From the NCBI GenBank assembly GCA_030068075.1, contig CM057832.1, positions 74,119,502 to 74,183,501 of the forward strand: a stretch of DNA of 64,000 nucleotides, in the 5' to 3' direction. The position numbers and the translations under genes are program-made. Positions 58,500 to 64,000 of the stretch are shown here, in pieces; position 1 is the first letter of the stretch; each line of letters opens with the position of its first letter. The DNA comes from Paguma larvata (Eukaryota; Chordata; Mammalia; Carnivora; Viverridae). Under the pieces are notes generated by a model. It saw nothing but the letters and a program-made list of their open reading frames with translations. It had not been told where the DNA came from and did not search any database.

Positions 58500-59420
58500 C
58501 CTGAAGCAAACCAAATGTTTTCTCAATTTCAGGGCTGTGCCCTCACCTCGGAAACCACTGACGCAGCTTCCAGCAAGGTGGTACTTGACAAAACCCGCAG
58601 GTCAGGGCACATGAAAGTCTGGGGCTGGACCTGATGGCTGCGGGCACCGGCTGCAGCAGCCGCCCTCCGAGAAGGCCAGGCGGAGCCTGATCCCAGCTCC
58701 TTGGCGGCCCGCATGTCACAGCGGACAAGCGCCAAGTCACTCCACCGGGCCTCCGTCTCCCTGAACTCGTAATTCATACCCACCACAGTCAATTACAGGA
58801 GCCCTGGGGCCGAGGCTTGAGGAAGGAGGGAGAAAACACATTTTCATCACTGTCATCGAACCTGACACATTTTCAGTGTGAAGACCCGGGAGCCGTGACT
58901 CTCTCCCATCAAGCTTCCTCCTTTCCTGCTGTGTGTTCTGGACGGCTCAGCGCCCCCCCTCCCCCGCCCGGAGTCTGTTGTGTCAATGTTCATGGGAATG
59001 TGATGCGTTTACTGCTCCCGGGGGCAATTCTCAGCAATTCTCTCTAGACATCTCTCCCCCTCCTTCCCCCGGCCCCGGCTCTCCTCCAGGGAGTTCCACT
59101 CTGGCACATTCAGGCTCACAGCTTTGGGGTGGCAGCTGGCCCGGACCACTGTTCCCAGCAACCCTACCGAGTCCTGGCTACTTGAGAAAGAGCCATCCAA
59201 ACCATGGCACCTGCTCAGCACGCACTTCCCAGGGACATCATTCAGTAGAACACTTAGCGCGGTGTCCATTGGGGAAGGCACAGGGTGACAAGCGATACTA
59301 AGGGCTAGAGTTTGGGGATTATGCCTGGATTTTGTGAAAGTCCAGTGGCGGGGGCGAGGGCAGCCTCTAGGATTTCCTCTGCTCCCCCCACAAGCAGCCA
59401 CGCCGTGCCTTGCCCAGAAG
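58500..59420. other. GC-richer unique intronic block
   Basis: About 0.9 kb of repeat-free sequence with higher GC and scattered CpGs (for example around 58640-58740 and 58930-59080), in contrast to the AT-rich surroundings. It has overlapping ORFs on both strands with no domain I recognise. It could be a regulatory element or simply a GC-rich patch; the sequence alone does not decide. Confidence 0.3.
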
Positions 59421-59824
59421 AGGCACCCGGTAAGGGTTTACAGAAGGAATGACTGTATTAACTACTCTTTCAGGACAGCAAGCATTGAGAGGCCAGCCAT
59501 TCTCCAGCCCCACTCATGTAAGGGAAAGCAGAAAAGCCAGCTCTCGGAGTAAGGAAAGAGGAGGGAAATAATTTAATGTCATTTTCAGATGGGAGCCTCT
59601 GGATTTCGGCTCAGGATAAACCAATGAAGTGACTGTTTTCTGAGCTAAGGAAGAAATCACATAGGTGATGGGGGCGGGGCGGGGGGGGTTCCCAGTGCTT
59701 TGATTTCCAATGGGTAGAGAAATCATTGGCCGTAATGATTTGGAAAGCACAACTATTTTTTTTTTCATGCGCTGTACAAAATAAAATCGACCTATTGTTT
59801 CCTTAATACCACCCAACTGTCCCA

Positions 59825-59925
59825 TGAGAAGATCATCCTTTTACCCGTGGGGAAACTGAGGCACAGGGAAGCCAAGGCACAGGATAACAAGGGACCTGAA
59901 GTCATCCTGATGAGGTGAATCCATG
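59825..59925 (-). mobile_element. MIR fragment
   Basis: Antisense MIR core: CCCGTGGGGAAACTGAGGCA, CAGGGAAGCCAAGGCACAGG. Confidence 0.55.
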
Positions 59926-60307
59926 CCCACATCTGTTTCCGAGGAACAGAGCGACGTCCTTCTCAAATATCGTCTCAGTTGATCAAACAGGTTGGGGAGG
60001 ACACGTCTTTTTTCTCCCCCTTCGGGCCACCACAGCATTTCTAGGCCTGAAGCTTAGTCAAAGCAGATCCTAATACTCTAACCAGAAGCTTTACTGGGTG
60101 AAAGGCAAAGGACAGAGGGAAGAGAGGACAGAAAATGGAGTAATTCTGGAGCTTTTATGGTCTATGCAAGGAATTGTGCAGAGATCTTCAATTATTCAGC
60201 TGGAAGCATTATAAAATGGGTTTAGACACTCGTTGAGTCTGCAAATGGCAAGAGAAGTATCTGAGGAGTGAAAAATAAAAATCTGATTTAGGAATAGAGA
60301 GAGTTCT

Positions 60308-60502
60308 TTTTTTTTTTTTTTTTAGGTTATTTGTTTACTTTTGGGGGGAGGGGCAGAGAACAAGGAAGAGACAGAGTCCCAAGCAGGCTACGTGCTGTCA
60401 GCGTGAAGGCCAAGGTGGGGCTCGACCCTAAGAACCATGAGATCATGACCTGTAGAGAAATCAAGAGCTGAACGCTTAACCGACTGAGCCATGCGAGTGC
60501 CC
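60308..60502 (-). mobile_element. SINEC (felid type), diverged
   Basis: A minus-oriented copy with a T tail (60308-60323), GGGGGGAGGGGCAGAGAACA body and GAGCCATGCGAGTGCCCC end. Confidence 0.88.
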
Positions 60503-60618
60503 CTGGGAAGAGAATTCTTAAGACAGTGATGACAGAAATTCTTTTTCCCCTCAAGGGCACCTTCCGACTTGGTAATTTAAGAGCACATAAAGTGGAAGGC
60601 CTAAAAATTTCCCAAGTC

Positions 60619-60650
<32 letters not shown>

Positions 60651-60948
60651 ACAAAAGAATTAACTCAATATGACTAAAATCCTTAAGTACCCAGCTGCTC
60701 TGAATTAAACTGAATGGACAAGAGGAGACTGAGGAAGACATGATGTTTGCTGATTCAAAGCTGGGTTTCTCGAGTCCAAGGAGCCTGTGCTTGAGAATTC
60801 TCGCTCGTCCACTGAAAAGCAGCCCAAAGTGAGGCAAGTTATTTAGCCTATGAACGTAATATGGGGAAGGTTAGCGAATCTGAAGAGTAAATGTGGTGAT
60901 TCATGTCAAACACTTAGCACAGTTCCTGGCACAAGGGTACCCACCCTG

Positions 60949-61030
60949 CCAACATGCCGGTGTATTGGTGTGCTAAATGAAACCCCCCAGCCAACATGCC
61001 AGTGTATTGGTGTGCTAAATGAAGCCCCCC
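60949..61030 (+). repeat. 42-bp tandem duplication
   Basis: Two adjacent copies, each starting CCAACATGCC and ending in a run of six C, differ at about two positions. The copies lie just after a weak MIR-like segment (CACTTAGCACAGTTCCTGGC). Confidence 0.95.
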
Positions 61031-63025
61031 AAGGAGCTGTCGTCTTCCATTAGCCCAAGAGCTACAAGTTTCACTTTGGTCCCAGAGGACCAGCGTGTGA
61101 CACTGAAGGTGGAAGTTTTATAAAGGCACACTGGACTAGAAGTCAGGAGATCTGTATCATCCAACTCTGTTGCCTCTTTGATTTCCATTTCCCTCCCTAC
61201 AAGCTTAAAAGGTGAGGTCGGATTAGTGATTTGACCCCAAGGGTTCAGAAAGTTGTCACCAAGGCCAACAGGGGACAATGGGGGTGTTAAGCAGTAAATC
61301 CAATCAATGTTCTGAGCTCCCTCCTCTCTACCCTCCAAAGTAGGCCGTGTCTTGAATAAAGTGCCCCGCTTGCTTGCTTGCTTCGAACCAGAGAAGAGGG
61401 CCCCTACTAGTGACAAGAGAGCTGATAAGTCTGTCTCTGTGGGAAAGATCGGATCTGAGCACATTTCAACATCTCCTTAGCCACGTCTCTAACTCAGACA
61501 CTCATTTTCTCCTATCTCGCTCACTGAGATCCCTAATCACCCTATTGGGATTTTATAAAGTTCAGCCCTGTTTCTTTCATCTTCCAAGTACTTGCCAGAG
61601 GACCTAAGTAGGTAAATTCATCCCAGAACCTTCTGGGTGAGGATGTCTTTCCTTCTACGATACTTTCTGAGCGCCCAACCTTATCTCTACCATGACTACA
61701 ATTAAAGAGCATTTTAAGTATTTGCCAGGCTTCTCCATGAATACACACATTCATAGAGGAAGAGACTAAATTTTCCCTATCAGTGTCCTTGGCATTTGGC
61801 AAATTACTTGGCCGACAACGGATGTGCAGTAAGCACTCTCTGAGTGAATTAATACGCCTGTTAATAATCCATGAAGAATATAGAGGACTTTGTAACAAAC
61901 TCAGACTGGCAGTCAAGGCCACTTCCTGAGAACTCATCTAGTCCCCGGGACTGACTTCAACCCTTGTTTGATACAGGTAGTCTTTTCCTAAACTTTCAAA
62001 TCAACTTGATTGACCACACCTTTGTTGAGCACCTACTAACTGCCAGGCACGGGTGTTTTATCAGTCACTCCACCAACAAGCCTCTGACTTCCTCCAGTAG
62101 GGCAGACAATTTAGTTAATTGCTGGCAATTAACTGAAAGGCGGGTCCCAACCTCCAGCGCTCACAGCCCAGTGGGTGGACTTATTAGAACACCAAGGGGC
62201 CTACGTTGTAGCAACAGAGGTTTCCCCTTGGTCCCTTCTGGCTCTGAAATGTTCTAGTTACAACCTTTTGAAAGCTTCGGTTTGGTCTTCTGCTGTGCTG
62301 TGTGAAGCCGGTCAAGGTTACAGAAACCGGCAGTCCTAATCCTAAGGAAGGGCTGCTAAGAGTTGCACACCTGAAGCCCATCATCCTTGCTTCAGGGCTC
62401 TGGCTAAAAACTGCCACCTTCTATTTGTAGTAAGACTCCAGAGAAAATGGATTACCTCCTTCGCTTTGGAGTTTATCTGTTTACAGAGGCTGCCTGTGAC
62501 CCGGACTGTGAGTATCAGAAGCCAGACGGAGGCAGAATTAAGTTTTCCTTTATGTAAAAGGTAGAACTTGCCGTGAGGAATGGTTCTAGAGTATTTGTTG
62601 TACAGAAACAGGACAGGCAAAAGCAGATGGGCCAAGACTTTATTATAGGAAGCACTTACGAGGTAACCCTGCCTGAGTGACTGGACCAATCTCCTTATTA
62701 GTCACCTCCTCCTGTTGTGACCCAATGTACAAGGAACACAATAGGTATTTCATAGAAAACAGTTGCTTTCCAACGCGCCCAACAGTCTTGGGCAACATTG
62801 TCTTATGTTTATTGACAGATCGTACAACACACTGAGGGTTCGAGCATCGGTAGACCCATCTCAATGAACTGAATTGCACTGAAATCCGTAAAACCACCAA
62901 AAACATGACTATCTCTACAGCAAGAAAAGGGAGTTTTCAAGAGAACCTTACCTCAAGGTTGGGATGGTGAGTTGCTCTGTTCCTAGGTGGCATACCCAGT
63001 AAACATACCGCATCTAGTAGGCATA

Positions 63026-63220
63026 GGGGCACCTGGGTGGCTCAGTCGGCTAAGTGTCTGACTCTTGATTTCGGCTTAGATCATGATCTCACAGTTTGAG
63101 AGATTAAGCCCCAAGTCAGGCTCTGCACTGACAGCTGACAGCCTGCTTGGGATTCTCTCTCTTCTTAGCTGCCCCTTCCACGATTTCACACGCTCTCTCT
63201 TTCTCAAAATAAATAAATAC
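63026..63220 (+). mobile_element. SINEC (felid type)
   Basis: A plus-oriented copy with head GGGGCACCTGGGTGGCTCAG and AAATAAATAAATAC tail. Confidence 0.92.
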
Positions 63221-64000
63221 ACTTTCAGCGGGTTTTTAAAAACCATTGTCCAGGGAAGACCACAACGCCATTTTTCTACTTCTGAGCTACCCCACCCCTT
63301 TCAGAATATAATTAAACTGTCAGGCGTTTTGTTTCCCATTCATCACTGAAAGCAACCCCCAACAGACATTGTGGCCAGTTCCCAGCTGGTAAACAACATG
63401 CAGAGACTGACTTCTAAAAACGCCTCTAGAAAGATCTCTCCTTTCTCTGACATGCCTCCAGGGTGAAGAAACCACAGCCCTTTCCAGGCCTGCCTCAGCA
63501 CCGGCTGATGTGCACCCAAAGCATTAGCCCTGGAGTAACTTCTAGTTGCACTGGCTGATATAAGGGCATAGGGCCAAGAGCAGCCAACATGGCATCGTAA
63601 GGCAAACCCCTTTGAGAGAAGGGATGAGCTCCTGGTTTCTATACTTGACACACATTCTCTGCTGTCTCTCTCTAACATGCCCTCAATGGCCCACATGCTG
63701 GATTCTGCTTCCTAACTCCAAACCACATCGCCACTGGGCGTCCACGGCCATGGGGTAACAGTTGTGGAGCTCCGGATTACTGTTCTTCCCAAGAATTCCC
63801 CCCTATTCTGGCATCGGTGACCTAAAAAAGCAAACAGCTAGCTTTCTACATCTACTAGTTTTTGCTTCATACACCTAAGAAAGGGGGAAATAGCCTTACG
63901 AAAAATAAGTCACCGATAAGCATGCGATTAAGGCCAAAGGTTCACTTCCTGTGCTCTGCCACAGATTCCTTGCCGTTTGGGCAGGGATCTTCAAGATTAT

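Larger units (their letters stand above)
46315..64000 (-). other. PCSK5: PCSK5 intron 2, 3' portion (open at right end)
   Basis: The acceptor of the exon at 46201-46314 marks its 3' end. I searched the minus strand for the prodomain exon (DYYHFYHS and ISMEPK motifs) and did not find it, so at least 17.7 kb of this intron is in the window. It holds nine SINEs (one only 174 bp from the exon), a layered L1 locus (49.3-50.5 kb), an L1M 3' end (51.3-52.6 kb) split by a polypurine microsatellite, MIR fragments, and a GC-richer unique block (58.5-59.4 kb). Unique stretches without a recognisable feature are 46.74-49.3, 53.2-54.4, 54.7-55.77, 56.5-57.7, 61.1-63.0 and 63.2-64.0 kb. Confidence 0.75.

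Noticed and set aside
61015..61464. A 149-codon minus ORF
   Set aside because: No recognised motif and no splice signals at its ends; likely chance.
1..64000. CRISPR arrays, operons, phage or plasmid features
   Set aside because: The window is vertebrate intronic DNA; the repeats are dispersed retroelements and microsatellites, without spacer-repeat structure.

Overview
This is a 64-kb piece of a carnivoran, most likely felid, nuclear genome. The main evidence is 26 tRNA-derived CAN-SINE copies. Their body motifs (a GGGGCGCCTGGGTGGCTCAG head, a GAGTTCGAGCCC box, a CTCTGTGCTGACAGCTCAGA segment, a CT tract and an A-rich tail) match the cat-type SINEC_Fc rather than the canine or pinniped/mustelid forms. 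Carnivore-type L1 3' ends, and older L1M, L2, MIR and MER5 fragments, fit the same picture. There is no bacterial or viral gene content.

The only protein-coding gene I can support is PCSK5 (proprotein convertase PC5/6), on the minus strand. Three consecutive internal exons are visible, presumptively exons 3, 4 and 5 of the human gene model. Exon 3 (46201-46314) carries the end of the prodomain and the RTKR autoactivation site. Exon 4 (13266-13409) carries the catalytic Asp in a LDDG motif. Exon 5 (8905-8981) is the Asp-rich segment before the catalytic-His exon. All three have AG/GT boundaries and compatible phases and encode one continuous open protein. The neighbouring exons (prodomain exon 2; the HGTRCAGE-containing exon 6) were not found, so they should lie beyond the right and left ends. 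The window is therefore almost entirely intron: 3' part of intron 2 (46315-64000), all of intron 3 (13410-46200, 32.8 kb), all of intron 4 (8982-13265, 4.3 kb) and the 5' part of intron 5 (1-8904).

Layout: 1-9.66 kb and 10.1-18.2 kb are SINE-free, apart from an L1 with a twin-priming inversion at 2.8-4.4 kb and a SINE pair at 9.7-10.1 kb. From 18 to 33 kb is a SINE- and microsatellite-rich block with several nested or duplicated insertions. From 33.3 to 41.5 kb there are no SINEs, only ancient L1, L2 and LTR remnants. From 41.5 to 64 kb SINEs return, with a layered L1 locus at 49.3-50.5 kb, a long polypurine tract at 52.0-52.4 kb, a 77-bp perfectly alternating purine-pyrimidine tract at 56.4 kb and a GC-richer unique block at 58.5-59.4 kb.

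I did not find a novel gene system. The more unusual observations are structural: an intact twin-primed L1, two places where a second SINE reused the target site of the first, a fold-back SINE, a duplicated SINE/flank block containing a 145-bp G-quadruplex-forming heptamer array, a tiny L1 insertion with a possible 3' transduction, and a SINE 174 bp upstream of the exon 3 splice acceptor.
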